Position numbers and translations under genes: made by a program
Assembly: GCA_963749365.1 (NCBI GenBank)
Contig: CAVVME010000002.1
Span: 96,671 to 160,670 of the forward strand
Reading direction: 5' to 3'
DNA from: WHSW01 sp963749365
Lineage (GTDB): Bacteria > Actinomycetota > Thermoleophilia > Solirubrobacterales > 70-9
DNA: 64,000 nt
Part shown: in pieces, positions 1 through 8,727 of the stretch
Layout of the letters: every line of letters begins with the position of its first letter
How positions within the stretch are numbered: position 1 is the first letter of the stretch
Notes under the pieces: generated by a model
Told to the model about the DNA's origin: nothing
Databases searched by the model: none
The model's input: only the letters and a program-made list of their open reading frames with translations

Positions 1-945
1 GAGCTCGGCGAGCACGCCGCGATCTCCGTGGGTGGCGAGGCCGGCCAGGTGATCCTCGGTGCGGACCAATCCGGTGGCTGAAACGAGCCCGGCCTCGAGC
101 AGCGCGAGCAGGGCAGTGGCGCGGGCGGCGCTGGTGGCGGCCTCGAGCAGCGGCACCTGCGGCCCGAGCGTGGCCGTCGTCTCCGCCGCGGCCCGTTCGA
201 GCCGGGGGCCGAGCCCGGGGGCGCCGGGATCCGCGACCAGCGCCGCGCCGACCTCGGACTCCTCGTCCTCGGCGATCAGGGTGTCCGCCGGCAGCCGTGC
301 GCGCAGCCGGCGCCCGCCCTGGCGCCAGGCGAGGACGGCGATGGCGCCAGGCAGTTCCCAGCCGGCTTCGGCGGCCGCATCGCGGACCTGGCTCTGATCG
401 GGATCAGGATCGAGCAGCAGCCGTGCGAGGCGGCGGCGGCGGCGCGCAAGCTCGCCGGCCGCTGCCGATTGCTCCTCCGCGTACCCCTCCGCCGAGAGCG
501 CGGAGAGCTCGTCGATGTAAGCGAAGACCGCCTCGGCGAGCAGCGCCAGGGTGCGGCGGTCCACCTCGGCCTCGATCGCGAGAGCGGATACGCGCCGCCA
601 CGCGACTCGCGCCCCGAGCCGGTATGCCGCCAGGAGCGCGTCGAGCGAGCGCCGCTCGCGATGCTCGCCGCGCCCGAGTCCGCGATAGACGCGCTCGGCG
701 CCACTGCGATCGAGGGTCGGGCCGGCGATCAGGTCGGCGAACTGGCCCAGGGCCTCTTCGACGCCGGTGCGAATCCCGGCGCCGAAGCGGCCCTGGAGCG
801 GTCGTCGGTAGGCGGGCACGCCGACGCGGATCGCCTCGATCACCTCGTCGCTGAGCGCCGGCAACTGCGGCCGCAGGAGGTCGGCGATCCGCGCGGGGAT
901 CCGGTCCCAGGGACGCTCGGAGGGCAGTTCTTGTGCGCCGATCAC
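1..945 (-). CDS. PucR/CdaR-type helix-turn-helix regulator (3' part beyond window)
   Basis: The reading frame is open from a GTG at 943-945 to the left edge, so 315 codons are visible and the C-terminus is missing. The visible part is an Arg/Ala-rich helical domain, with segments such as RPQLPALSDEV, SLDALLAAYRLGARVAWRR and AEAVFAYIDELSA. This is the usual N-terminal half of actinobacterial PucR-like regulators whose DNA-binding helix-turn-helix is at the far C-terminus. A GAGGA lies about 9 nt before the GTG. It is divergent from the desaturase gene, with 71 bp between them, so it may control that gene. The family call rests on the N-terminal half only; the HTH itself is not visible. Confidence 0.75.
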   Translation of the reverse strand, partial: MIGAQELPSERPWDRIPARIADLLRPQLPALSDEVIEAIRVGVPAYRRPLQGRFGAGIRTGVEEALGQFADLIAGPTLDRSGAERVYRGLGRGEHRERRSLDALLAAYRLGARVAWRRVSALAIEAEVDRRTLALLAEAVFAYIDELSALSAEGYAEEQSAAAGELARRRRRLARLLLDPDPDQSQVRDAAAEAGWELPGAIAVLAWRQGGRRLRARLPADTLIAEDEESEVGAALVADPGAPGLGPRLERAAAETTATLGPQVPLLEAATSAARATALLALLEAGLVSATGLVRTEDHLAGLATHGDRGVLAEL

Positions 946-1016
946 AAAATCCTATCCTCGATTGTTGTTTTAGAGGCAAGAGACGCGGCTCGGATCGGCG
1001 TACGGTGATAAGCGAA

Positions 1017-1889
1017 ATGCCGCCCGTCCAGCGCTACATCAACCTCGCCGCCGTCGTCCTCCCTTTCCTCGCCTTCGTCGCGGCGCTGGTCCTGCTCTGG
1101 CACCGTGCCGTCGGCTGGACGGATCTGGCGATCCTGGTCGCGATGTGGCTGCTGACCGGGTTCGGGGTCACGATCGGCTATCACCGGCTGCTCACCCACC
1201 GGGCCTTCCAGACCTACAAGCCGGTCGAGTACGCGCTCGCCGTCGCCGGCTCGATGGCGGTCCAGGGGCCGGTGATCGACTGGGTCGCCGACCACCGCAA
1301 GCACCACGCCCATACCGACATCGACGGCGATCCTCACTCCCCTCACGTCGGCCACGGCAGCGGCTTGGCGGGCCTCTGGCACGCGCATGTCGGCTGGCTG
1401 TTCGACGCCAACGGAATGGCGAGTCGGCGCAAGTACGCCCCGGACCTGCTCGAGGACGACGGGATGCTGTTCTGTAACCGGCGCTTCCAGTGGCTTGTGG
1501 GGCTCTCGCTGCTGCTCCCGTTCGCAGCCGGGCTGCTGCTCACCGGAACGCTCGCCGGCGCCCTCACGGGGCTGCTCTGGGGCGGGCTGGTGCGGGTCTT
1601 CCTCGTCCACCACGTCACCTGGTCGATCAACTCGATCTGCCACTTCCACGGCGCCCGGCGGTTCGCCACCGATGACCACTCGACCAACGTCTGGTGGCTC
1701 TCGCTCCCGTCACTGGGCGAGGCGTGGCATCACAACCACCACGCCTTCCCGCGCTCGGCGTTTCATGGCCTGCGCCGGTGGGAGCTGGACCCGTCCGGGG
1801 CGATGATCCGGGCGATGAGTCACGCCGGGCTGGCCTGGAACGTGGTCGCGATCACGCCCGAGCGCCAGGAGCAGAAGCTGGCCGCATAA
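1017..1889 (+). CDS. Membrane acyl-CoA desaturase (delta-9 type)
   Basis: Integral-membrane di-iron desaturase of about 290 aa that introduces a double bond into acyl chains (stearoyl-CoA/acyl-lipid family). The three histidine boxes are present: HRLLTH at residues 56-61, HRKHH at 93-97 and HHNHH at 238-242. Hydrophobic segments lie at roughly 8-28, 35-55, 160-180 and 185-200. The open frame extends upstream to 933, but I chose the ATG at 1017 because the extra 28 residues are Arg-rich and lie in the divergent promoter interval. It probably adjusts membrane fluidity. Acyl-CoA versus acyl-lipid substrate cannot be told from sequence. Confidence 0.9.
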   Translation: MPPVQRYINLAAVVLPFLAFVAALVLLWHRAVGWTDLAILVAMWLLTGFGVTIGYHRLLTHRAFQTYKPVEYALAVAGSMAVQGPVIDWVADHRKHHAHTDIDGDPHSPHVGHGSGLAGLWHAHVGWLFDANGMASRRKYAPDLLEDDGMLFCNRRFQWLVGLSLLLPFAAGLLLTGTLAGALTGLLWGGLVRVFLVHHVTWSINSICHFHGARRFATDDHSTNVWWLSLPSLGEAWHHNHHAFPRSAFHGLRRWELDPSGAMIRAMSHAGLAWNVVAITPERQEQKLAA

Positions 1890-1900
1890 ACTGGCGCGCG

Positions 1901-2365
1901 ATGGCCACCTGGATCCTAACCGGATCGCTGGAGAACTTCCGCATCAACGTCGACCGCGGGTTCGATCCGATCGGGTTCAAGGAGCGGCGGCGAAACCAGG
2001 CCGCCGAGGTCGAGCCTGGCGACGAGATCGTCTTCTACGTCACCGGCCTGCAGGCATTCGGTGCGATCGCACGGGTCCGCTCGCGGATGTTCGAGGACCG
2101 CGCCCCGGTCTGGCCCCAGGGCGCGAAGAAGCATCCCGAGGACTACCCGTGGCGGGTCGAGGCCGAGCCGGTGACGGTGTTGCGCGAGGATGCCTTCGTC
2201 GCGGCGGAGTCGGTCGTCGACGAGCTCGAGCATGCGCGCAAGTGGCCTGCCGAGCACTGGCATCTGGCCTTCCAGGGCCAACTCCGGACCGTGTCCGAGT
2301 CGGACTCGCGGCTGCTTCGCGAGCGGATCGCGGCGGCCGCCGCGGTGACCGCCGGCGCCGGGTGA
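1901..2365 (+). CDS. EVE (PUA-like) domain protein
   Basis: A 154-aa protein that is almost entirely an EVE domain: MATWILTGSLENF at the N-terminus, then GDEIVFYVTGLQAFGAIARV and YPWRVEAEPV. EVE belongs to the PUA-like superfamily that recognises modified bases in DNA or RNA. The ATG at 1901 is 11 nt after the desaturase stop, so it probably shares that transcript. The longer open frame from 1694 runs inside the desaturase and is rejected. Its stop overlaps the GTG of the next gene (GTGA). The ligand cannot be predicted. Confidence 0.85.
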   Translation: MATWILTGSLENFRINVDRGFDPIGFKERRRNQAAEVEPGDEIVFYVTGLQAFGAIARVRSRMFEDRAPVWPQGAKKHPEDYPWRVEAEPVTVLREDAFVAAESVVDELEHARKWPAEHWHLAFQGQLRTVSESDSRLLRERIAAAAAVTAGAG

Positions 2366-2742
2366 TCCACGACCGCCACTTCACGCTCGAACAAGCCGAA
2401 TCGCTGCTCGGCGAGATCGAGCCGATGCTGGTGGCGTTGCGCGGCGCCCGCGATCGACTCACCGACGCCGAGGCGCACGAGGCGCTCGCGGACGCGGCGC
2501 CCGGCAACGGCGGCGGCGGCGCCGGACGAGGCGTCGGCGAGGCCTTCCTGGAGGTCCGTCGGCTGCTCGCCGAGCTCCAGGAGCTCGGCATCGTGGTCCG
2601 CGACATCGATCGCGGCTTGATCGACTTCCCCGCGATCCTCGACGGTCGTGAGGCCTACCTCTGCTGGGAGCTGGGCGAGTCGGGGATCGGCTACTGGCAC
2701 GAGCTCGAGGCCGGCTACGGCGGCCGTCAGCCGCTGGACTGA
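2362..2742 (+). CDS. DUF2203 family protein
   Basis: A 126-aa protein starting at a GTG that overlaps the preceding stop. It has a helical N-terminus (FTLEQAESLLGEIEPML), a Gly-rich linker near residues 45-55, and the characteristic C-terminal segment GIVVRDIDRGLIDFPAILDGREAYLCW followed by ELGESGIGYWHE. These are the conserved features of DUF2203, a small soluble family of unknown function. A GC-rich hairpin follows 15 nt after the stop and probably ends the desaturase-EVE-DUF2203 transcript. Confidence 0.8.
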   Translation: MIHDRHFTLEQAESLLGEIEPMLVALRGARDRLTDAEAHEALADAAPGNGGGGAGRGVGEAFLEVRRLLAELQELGIVVRDIDRGLIDFPAILDGREAYLCWELGESGIGYWHELEAGYGGRQPLD

Positions 2743-2756
2743 CCGCAGAACGCGAA

Positions 2757-2781
2757 ACGGGGCGCCCGCCCGGCGCCCCGT
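2757..2781 (+). terminator. Hairpin after DUF2203 gene
   Basis: Perfect 10-bp stem (ACGGGGCGCC / GGCGCCCCGT) with a 5-nt loop, 15 nt after the DUF2203 stop codon. There is no T-tract, so termination efficiency is uncertain. Confidence 0.6.
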
Positions 2782-3163
2782 CCGCTTGTCACATGGGAGG
2801 TGTACGTGTGAGTTGAGCCGCCCCGAGGGGCGGGATGCGTCCCCCTCTCAATCGGACCGTGCGGCCGGGCGCTTGAGCGTGCAACGCGGCGCTCAGCCCG
2901 AAGGCCAAAAAAGAACCGGAGCGCCTTTCTTGGCGCTCCGGCTCTGGCATCGGAGGTGCCCCCGCGGGTGAGCCTGAACGGCCACCTTCAGGGGTATGTG
3001 GGGTTATGGGTTCGGTTGGGAGACCATGCTTCCGCGCGCACCCATGCGTATCCAGTCTTCCGCATCGGCCGGATGCGCGCGGCACCCGAGCCACTGGGGG
3101 TCGGACTGGACGTTTGTACGAGCCTAACCCGTTTGCCCGCCCCCCGTGCGAACTTGGCGACGA
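2782..3163. other. Gene-free interval with possible transcribed spacer
   Basis: About 380 bp without a credible protein gene; short open frames here have atypical composition. It lies between a plus-strand hairpin (2757-2781) and the Nudix stop (3164). The minus-strand terminator at 2905-2941 is more than 220 bp beyond the Nudix stop, which leaves 2942-3163 as a long transcribed 3' region or an independent small RNA. A local inverted repeat CCTGAA...TTCAGG lies near 2970-2995. I recognise no known RNA family. Confidence 0.4.
2905..2941 (-). terminator. Intrinsic terminator of the minus-strand Nudix/ilvA transcript
   Basis: Read on the minus strand: a perfect 10-bp stem (CCGGAGCGCC / GGCGCTCCGG, 2916-2941, 6-nt loop) followed by TTCTTTTTTGG (2905-2915). 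This is a textbook rho-independent terminator. Confidence 0.85.
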
Positions 3164-3553
3164 TCAAACGCCCAACGTGCGGCGAACCAGCTCCCGATCC
3201 TGCTCGTAGTCGAGCAGCTCGAGCGCCTCGGCTGGGGCGAGCCAGCGCAGCTCGTCGACCTCGTCCCCCGGCACGAACTCGCCACCGAGCGGGCGCATCC
3301 GCCACCAGCGCACCCGCTTCGGGCGCCCTTTGCGATCGCGATAGCGAACCGAGCCCAGCTCCTCGCCGAGCTCGCAGCGCATCCCGGTCTCCTCCTCGAC
3401 CTCGCGCAGCGCCGCGTTCGCCCACTCCTCCCCCGGGCTCAGCTTGCCCTTCGGCAGCGACCAGTCGTCATGTCGCGGGCGGTGCACGATCGCAACCTCG
3501 ACCAGCTCAGACGACTCGCGGACGACGAGGCCGCCGGCGGCCTCGACCGTCAT
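3164..3553 (-). CDS. Nudix hydrolase
   Basis: A 129-aa single-domain Nudix protein. The Nudix box G-x5-E-x7-REUxEExGU is complete: it begins GKLSPGEEW at about residue 35 and ends REVEEETGM. It would hydrolyse a nucleoside diphosphate linked to some group X; MutT-like 8-oxo-dGTP or diadenosine polyphosphate substrates are common for such short members. The ATG overlaps the stop of the upstream threonine ammonia-lyase by 4 bp, so the two are translationally coupled. Exact substrate is unknown. Confidence 0.88.
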   Translation of the reverse strand: MTVEAAGGLVVRESSELVEVAIVHRPRHDDWSLPKGKLSPGEEWANAALREVEEETGMRCELGEELGSVRYRDRKGRPKRVRWWRMRPLGGEFVPGDEVDELRWLAPAEALELLDYEQDRELVRRTLGV

Positions 3554-4788
3554 TCGACCGCGACGCTGAACCCGTGCTCACGGACCGCCGCGAGGATCCG
3601 CTCGCCATGCTCGGGCCCGTCGGTCTGCAGGACGAGGCGAATCCCGGTCTCGCGCACGTGCAGATCGACGCCCTCGCGAATGTGGACGACGTCGAGCACG
3701 TTCGCGCCCTGCTCGGCGACACTGCCGACCAGCCGTGCCAGCGCGCCCGGGCGGTCGGGGACGACGGTCGAGAGCACCAGTCGTCGCCCGGCAGCGGTCT
3801 CGCCGAGCCGGATGCACTCGACCAGCCTGGCGGCGTCCACGTTGCCGCCGGAGAGCAGCGCGCAGACCTCGCCCTCGGGCGGCAGCTCCACCTTGCCGGC
3901 GAGCAGGGCGGCCACCGACGCCGCTCCCGCCCCTTCGACGACCAGCTTCGATCGCTCCAGCAGTAGCACCATCGCCTGGGCGACCTCATCGTCGGAGACG
4001 GTCACCACCTCGTCGACGAACTCGGCAACCAGGGGAAGGGTCAACTCGCCGGGGCGCTTGATCGCGATCCCGTCGCAGATCGTGCTCGCCGAGCGCGCCC
4101 CGACCGGGCGCTTGGCGTCCAGCGACGCCGGGTAGGGCGCACAGGCATCCGACTGCACGCCGACCACGCGCACCCCAGGCAACCGGTCCTTGACCGCGAT
4201 CGCGATCCCCGCGGCGAGCGCCCCGCCGCCGATCGCCACCACGACCAGCTTCGTCTCCGGCGCCTGCTCGGCGATCTCGAGGCCGACCGTGCCCTGGCCG
4301 GCGAGCACGATCGGGTCGTCGAAGCCGTGGATCAGGGTCAGGCCCTCGCGCTCGACCGCCTCGCGAACCGCCGCTGCGGCCTCGTCGAAAGACCCGTACA
4401 CGAGCCGCACCTCGCCCCCGTACCCGCGCACCGCCTCGATCTTGGCGATCGGCGCCGACTCGGGCATGTACAGCACCGCCTCCGTGCCGCGCGAGCGAGC
4501 CGCGACCGCGACCGCCTGCGCGTGGTTCCCGGCGCTCGCCGCGACCACCCCGGCGGCGAGCTCGTCGGCGCTCAGCGCCGCGATCCGGTTCTGGGCTCCG
4601 CGCAGCTTGAACGACCCGGTGCGCTGCAGGTTCTCGGCCTTGAGCCGCACCGGCGCCCCGACCCGATCAGAGATCTCACCGGCGGAGGTCACCGGCGTCA
4701 TCCGGACCAGGCCCCGGATCGTCTCCGCAGCCCGCTCGATGTCCTCCGGCGCGACCTCTCGCTTCGCTGACGTCGCCCGGCTCGCCAT
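3550..4788 (-). CDS. ilvA: Threonine ammonia-lyase with C-terminal ACT-like domain
   Basis: A 412-aa PLP enzyme converting L-threonine to 2-oxobutanoate and ammonia, the first step to isoleucine or a catabolic step. The PLP lysine motif GSFKLRGAQNR is near residue 60, the phosphate-binding Gly loop GGGALAAG near 188, and a C-terminal ACT-type regulatory domain starts around residue 335 (STVVPDRPGALARLVG). The single ACT-like domain and length fit the medium form rather than long E. coli IlvA. It starts with ATG at 4788 and is coupled to the Nudix gene downstream. Biosynthetic and catabolic roles are not distinguishable here. Confidence 0.88.
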   Translation of the reverse strand: MASRATSAKREVAPEDIERAAETIRGLVRMTPVTSAGEISDRVGAPVRLKAENLQRTGSFKLRGAQNRIAALSADELAAGVVAASAGNHAQAVAVAARSRGTEAVLYMPESAPIAKIEAVRGYGGEVRLVYGSFDEAAAAVREAVEREGLTLIHGFDDPIVLAGQGTVGLEIAEQAPETKLVVVAIGGGALAAGIAIAVKDRLPGVRVVGVQSDACAPYPASLDAKRPVGARSASTICDGIAIKRPGELTLPLVAEFVDEVVTVSDDEVAQAMVLLLERSKLVVEGAGAASVAALLAGKVELPPEGEVCALLSGGNVDAARLVECIRLGETAAGRRLVLSTVVPDRPGALARLVGSVAEQGANVLDVVHIREGVDLHVRETGIRLVLQTDGPEHGERILAAVREHGFSVAVE

Positions 4789-4815
4789 CGAATCAGCGTA
4801 GCTCTCGATGAGTGG

Positions 4816-5931
4816 TTAGGCGGGTTCGGGCGAGGGCGGAGCGACCGGCCCCGCCCCCGCGGCGGGCTGCGAGAGCGCAACGGCGGACTGGCGACGGTAG
4901 TCGCGGTACTCGCGCCAGACGATCTGCAGCGAGGCCGCGACCGGGATCGCGAGGATCGCCCCCAGGACCCCGAACAGGACCGAGCCGAAGAGGACGGCGA
5001 CGATAACGACGAAGCCCTCGACCGCCACCGCCCGCTGCTGAATCCGCGGCTGGATCAGGTAGTTCTCGATCTGCTGGTAGGCGACCGCCCAGATCACCCA
5101 GATGATCAGCCCGACCGGGAAGTTGACGAACAACATCACGATCGCGATCAGGACCGCGGCGATCGTCGCCCCGACGACCGGGATCAGGTCGAAGAAGGCG
5201 ACCACCAGCGCCAGCGGCGCGGCGAACGGGGCCCCGAGGATCTTCAGGACGATGAACGCGCTCACCCCCGCGATCGTCGCCTGCACGAGCGCCCCCGCGA
5301 CGTAGTTGCCGATCGCGTTGGCGACGTCGCGCAGCGCGCGGTCGATCCGCTCGCGGTGGTCGGCGGGTTGCGAGCGGACGAATGCCTGTGACCAACGCGG
5401 GCCCCCGCCGACCATGAAGATGCTCAGGATCAGGATCGTCACGGTGGCGAAGATCGAGTTGACGGCGCCGACGCCGATGTCCTGGAGCACTCCGGCGGCG
5501 TCGCCGATCTTGCTCGGCAGGTCGTCGGCGAGGCTCTGAAGCTCGCTGGTGAAGTCGTACTTGTCGTTCAGGTCGTTGAGGGTCTGATTCTCGTTGACGA
5601 AATCGGTCACATCCTGGGCGTACTCGGGGACGTTCCCGGCCAGGTCCTCGACCTGGCCGACGAGGTTCGGGATCAGCAGCGCCCCGAGCCCGATCGGGAT
5701 CATGATCAGCGCCCCGTAGGCGAGCGCTATCGCGAGCCCCCGCTTCATCCGCCGTTGCAGCAGGTTGACCGGTCCCGACATCGCGACCGCGATGAAGGCG
5801 GCGATCACCAGCCAGCTGATCGGCTGGCGCAGGCGGTAGATCAAATAGAGGGCGAGCGCCACCACGACCACGGTCAGCACCGTGCGCAGCACGGCGCGGC
5901 CGAGCTCGTCGCGCGATCTCATCACCGCCAT
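4816..5931 (-). CDS. AI-2E family transporter (TqsA/PerM-like permease)
   Basis: About 371 aa with the family layout: two N-terminal transmembrane segments, a helical soluble insert (residues ~90-165), then a run of hydrophobic helices including GLIIWVIWAVAYQQIENYLIQPRI, a hallmark of the AI-2E exporter superfamily. I chose the ATG at 5931, which has AGGGAAA 7 nt upstream. The upstream extension of the frame to 6336 is antisense to the M32 peptidase and Arg-rich. The tail is Pro/Ala-rich. Members export small molecules or ions; the substrate is unknown. Confidence 0.85.
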   Translation of the reverse strand: MAVMRSRDELGRAVLRTVLTVVVVALALYLIYRLRQPISWLVIAAFIAVAMSGPVNLLQRRMKRGLAIALAYGALIMIPIGLGALLIPNLVGQVEDLAGNVPEYAQDVTDFVNENQTLNDLNDKYDFTSELQSLADDLPSKIGDAAGVLQDIGVGAVNSIFATVTILILSIFMVGGGPRWSQAFVRSQPADHRERIDRALRDVANAIGNYVAGALVQATIAGVSAFIVLKILGAPFAAPLALVVAFFDLIPVVGATIAAVLIAIVMLFVNFPVGLIIWVIWAVAYQQIENYLIQPRIQQRAVAVEGFVVIVAVLFGSVLFGVLGAILAIPVAASLQIVWREYRDYRRQSAVALSQPAAGAGPVAPPSPEPA

Positions 5932-5997
5932 CAGGATTTCCCTATTCGGCGCCGCGCGGGCCTTTCCTCGACCTCCGTCGTCTAGCTTGGGCTGCCG

Positions 5998-7494
5998 ATG
6001 GGCCTCGAACCCCTGCTCACCGCGCTCGGCGAGATCTCCGACCTCGGTCGCGCCCGCGCCCTGCTCGCCTGGGACGAGCGCACCCAGATGCCGGCGCGCG
6101 GCGCGGCGATCCGGGCGGAGCAGCTTGCGACGCTGACCGGGCTGCGGCATGAGCTGCTCGCCGGCGACCGGCTCGGGCGGCTGATCGACGCGGCCGGGTC
6201 CGAGCTCGGGTCGCAGCCACACGACTCCTTCGAGGCAAGCCTGGTCCGGGTCGCCCGCCGCGAGTGGGAGAAGGCGCGCCGGGTGCCGGCAGAGCTGCGC
6301 GCGGAGACGGCCCGGGTCACCTCGATCGCCGAGCACGCCTGGGAGCGGGCCCGCGAGCAGTCCGATTTCACCGCCTTCCTACCCCACCTCGTGCGGGTGA
6401 TCGAGCTCCAGCACCGCTACGTCGAGTGCTTCGAAGCCGATCATCCCTACGACCCGCTGCTCGACGACTACGAGCCCGGGATGCGGACCGCCGAGCTGCG
6501 CCCGGTGCTCGCGGCCCTGCGCGACGGGGCGCTGGCGCTTGTCGGCGAGATCGGCACGAGCTCGGCCGAGCTCGACGACTCGTGCCTGCACGGGGAGTTC
6601 GACCTCCCCGCCCAGGCGACGCTGGCGCGGGCGGTAGTCGCGGCGCTGCCGCTCGAGCCCGATGCCTGGCGCCTCGATCCGACCGTGCATCCGTTCGCGG
6701 TCGGGATCGGGATCTCGGACCTGCGAATCACGACTCGCTTCGACCCCTCCTACATCGGCACCGGGCTCTGGTCGGTGATTCACGAGGTCGGGCACGCGCT
6801 GTATCAAAACGGGATCGCGCCCGAGCTCGAGCGAACGCCGCTCTGCCGCTCGGCTTCCCTGGGCTTCGACGAGTCCCAGAGCCGGATGTGGGAGAACTGG
6901 GTCGGCCGGGGGAGACCCTTCATCGCGCGGCTGCTGGAGTTGCTTCGCGCCCGCTTCCCGGCTCGGTTCGGGTCGCTCGACGCCGAGTCGGTCTACCGGG
7001 CCGCGAACCGGGTTCAGCCGTCGCTGATCCGGGTCGAGGCCGACGAGGTCACCTACAACCTCCATATCGTCCTGCGCTTCGAGCTCGAGCTGGAGCTGAT
7101 CGAGGGACGGCTCGCGCCCGCGGACCTGCCGCAAGCGTGGGCAGCGCGGATGCAGGAGTACTTCGGGCTCGCCGTTCCCGATCATGCCCACGGGGTGCTC
7201 CAGGACGTCCACTGGGCCGCTGGATCGTTTGGGTACTTCCCCACCTACGCGCTCGGCAACGTGATCGCCGGCCAGCTCTGGGAGCTTGCGCAGGCCGAGA
7301 TCGCAGGACTCGACGGGCTGCTTGCGGCGGGCGATCTCGAGGCGCTGCGCGGGCTGATGGCCGAGCGCGTATACCGGCACGGCGGCAAGCTCGAGCCCGC
7401 CGAGCTGATCGAGCGGGTGGTCGGCGGACCACTCGACCCGGCTCCCCTGCTCGGCTACCTGCGAACGAAGTTCGGCGAGCTCTACGGGCTCTGA
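5998..7494 (+). CDS. M32 family metallocarboxypeptidase (Taq-type)
   Basis: A 498-aa zinc carboxypeptidase that removes C-terminal residues from peptides. The HEXXH motif sits in VIHEVGHALYQNG near residue 261, and the downstream Glu-bearing helix (SLGFDESQSRMWENWVGRG) supplies the third ligand. TYNLHIVLRFELE and SFGYFPTYALGNVIAGQ are typical M32 segments. The ATG at 5998 is the only start that gives a family-length protein. The 3' end overlaps the convergent CarH-like gene by 13 bp. The protein is cytosolic (no signal peptide). Confidence 0.93.
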   Translation: MGLEPLLTALGEISDLGRARALLAWDERTQMPARGAAIRAEQLATLTGLRHELLAGDRLGRLIDAAGSELGSQPHDSFEASLVRVARREWEKARRVPAELRAETARVTSIAEHAWERAREQSDFTAFLPHLVRVIELQHRYVECFEADHPYDPLLDDYEPGMRTAELRPVLAALRDGALALVGEIGTSSAELDDSCLHGEFDLPAQATLARAVVAALPLEPDAWRLDPTVHPFAVGIGISDLRITTRFDPSYIGTGLWSVIHEVGHALYQNGIAPELERTPLCRSASLGFDESQSRMWENWVGRGRPFIARLLELLRARFPARFGSLDAESVYRAANRVQPSLIRVEADEVTYNLHIVLRFELELELIEGRLAPADLPQAWAARMQEYFGLAVPDHAHGVLQDVHWAAGSFGYFPTYALGNVIAGQLWELAQAEIAGLDGLLAAGDLEALRGLMAERVYRHGGKLEPAELIERVVGGPLDPAPLLGYLRTKFGELYGL

Positions 7495-8408
7495 GCCGGA
7501 TTCGGCGGCTGCTCGCCCGCCACCCAGGTCGCCGCCTCGACCGGGCCCCCTGCCAGATGCGCCCCGCCGATCGACCGGGCGTACTCGGCGGTCGCCCCGG
7601 CGCCGCCGATCAGCACCGCGTGATATTGGGCGAGCTCGCGCAGCAGGGCCAGCGCCCGCTCGAATCGGCGGGCCTCGACCGCGGAGACGATCACGGCAGC
7701 CGAATCGAGGCGCTGAGCGGTCTCACCGATCGTGCGCGTAGGCATGTCTGCACCGAGGAACGCGATCCTCCACCCGTGCTCACGGATCGCGAGACCGAAT
7801 GCGATCAAGCCGAGATCGTGGCGCTCTCCCGGGGGGCAGGCGAGCAGGGCGAGTGGGCCGGTGCCCGTACCCCAGCCGCGGGCGAGGCCGAGCAGCCGCG
7901 CGCGCAGCAACTCGGTCGCGAAGTGCTCCTCGGCGACCGTGACCTCCCCGCGAGCCCAGCCCGCGCCGAGCTCCGCCAGCGCCGGCAGGAAGAGGGCCGA
8001 GAGCGTGGACTGGAGCGTGAACCCTCCCAGGGCCTGGTCGACGATCGCGTTCGCCGCGGCCTCGTCGAATGCCTTGATCGCGTCCAGCAACAGCTCGACC
8101 TCGCGGTCGAGGACCTGGTGGCCGACGGGCGCCGGCACGGAGGCTCCGGCACCCGCGTGCTCGGGGGCATCGCGGGCGAGCTTCGCGGCCTCGGCCGCTG
8201 AGAGTCCCTGGTCCAAGAGCGCGGTCATCGCGCGCACCCGCGCCTCGTCGACTCCCGAGTAGAGCCGGTACCCGCCGGCGGAGCGATCCGGCTCCAGCAG
8301 CGCGTACCGCCGTTCCCAGGCCCGCAGGGTCTCGGGTCGCACGCCGACTCGACGGCTGAGCTCCCCGATCCTGACCGGCCCCTGCGTCTCCGCCGCTTGC
8401 GCTCTCAC
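7482..8408 (-). CDS. CarH/LitR-like MerR-family B12-dependent photoreceptor regulator
   Basis: 308 aa. An N-terminal MerR winged helix (IGELSRRVGVRPETLRAWERRY, residues 14-35) is followed by a cobalamin-binding half. The helical B12 cap carries W151-x9-E161-H162, the light-sensing signature of CarH, where Trp caps the adenosyl group. The Rossmann B12 domain has ERHDLG (lower axial His197), an S-A-V strand and GGAGA. By family knowledge such proteins repress in the dark with adenosylcobalamin and release DNA on illumination. The start is a GTG. It is divergent from a small operon with a strong promoter and palindromes between. The homology is clear, but the light response is inferred. Confidence 0.85.
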   Translation of the reverse strand: MRAQAAETQGPVRIGELSRRVGVRPETLRAWERRYALLEPDRSAGGYRLYSGVDEARVRAMTALLDQGLSAAEAAKLARDAPEHAGAGASVPAPVGHQVLDREVELLLDAIKAFDEAAANAIVDQALGGFTLQSTLSALFLPALAELGAGWARGEVTVAEEHFATELLRARLLGLARGWGTGTGPLALLACPPGERHDLGLIAFGLAIREHGWRIAFLGADMPTRTIGETAQRLDSAAVIVSAVEARRFERALALLRELAQYHAVLIGGAGATAEYARSIGGAHLAGGPVEAATWVAGEQPPNPAQSP

Positions 8409-8499
8409 CGCTCTAACTTTAGACGAACACTTGACAGCATGCGTGGCCAGATGCTAGAACACCCATAACACTGTACGAACTTTCTACAGGAGTGATCGA
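8409..8499 (+). promoter_or_regulatory. Divergent promoter/operator of the CarH-like regulator and 3-gene operon
   Basis: A near-consensus sigma-70 promoter is visible on the plus strand: TTGACA at 8431-8436, an 18-nt spacer and TAGAAC at 8455-8460. Two palindromes flank it: CTAACTTTAG just upstream (about 8412-8421) and CTGTACGAACTTTCTACAG (8471-8489, 5-bp perfect arms) just downstream. Both are placed to block RNA polymerase, as expected of a repressor operator. AGGAG precedes the ATG at 8500. Confidence 0.7.
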
Positions 8500-8727
8500 A
8501 TGACATCCACCCCTATCACCGAGCGCGGGCCGACCGACACCGAGTCGACGCTCTCGCGAACCGGCCGTGCCCGGGCGCTGTTTCTGATCGCCGCGCTGCT
8601 GTCCTTCGCAGCGTCGGTGGTGCTCTACTTCGGCGGCGACGAGACCGAGGGGATTTTCGTCGGCCTCTGGGTCCCGTCGATTCTCGCGCTCGGCACCTTC
8701 CTCGCCCCGACGGACGGGCGCCGATGA
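8500..8727 (+). CDS. Small two-helix membrane protein, possible CarH target
   Basis: 75 aa with a polar N-terminus (about 25 residues) and two hydrophobic segments, ALFLIAALLSFAASVVLYF and GIFVGLWVPSILALGTFLAP. AGGAG lies 7 nt before the ATG. It is the first gene behind the promoter at 8431-8460 and overlaps the next gene by 4 bp (ATGA). I do not recognise a named family. Its position suggests a stress- or light-induced membrane protein. Confidence 0.75.
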   Translation: MTSTPITERGPTDTESTLSRTGRARALFLIAALLSFAASVVLYFGGDETEGIFVGLWVPSILALGTFLAPTDGRR

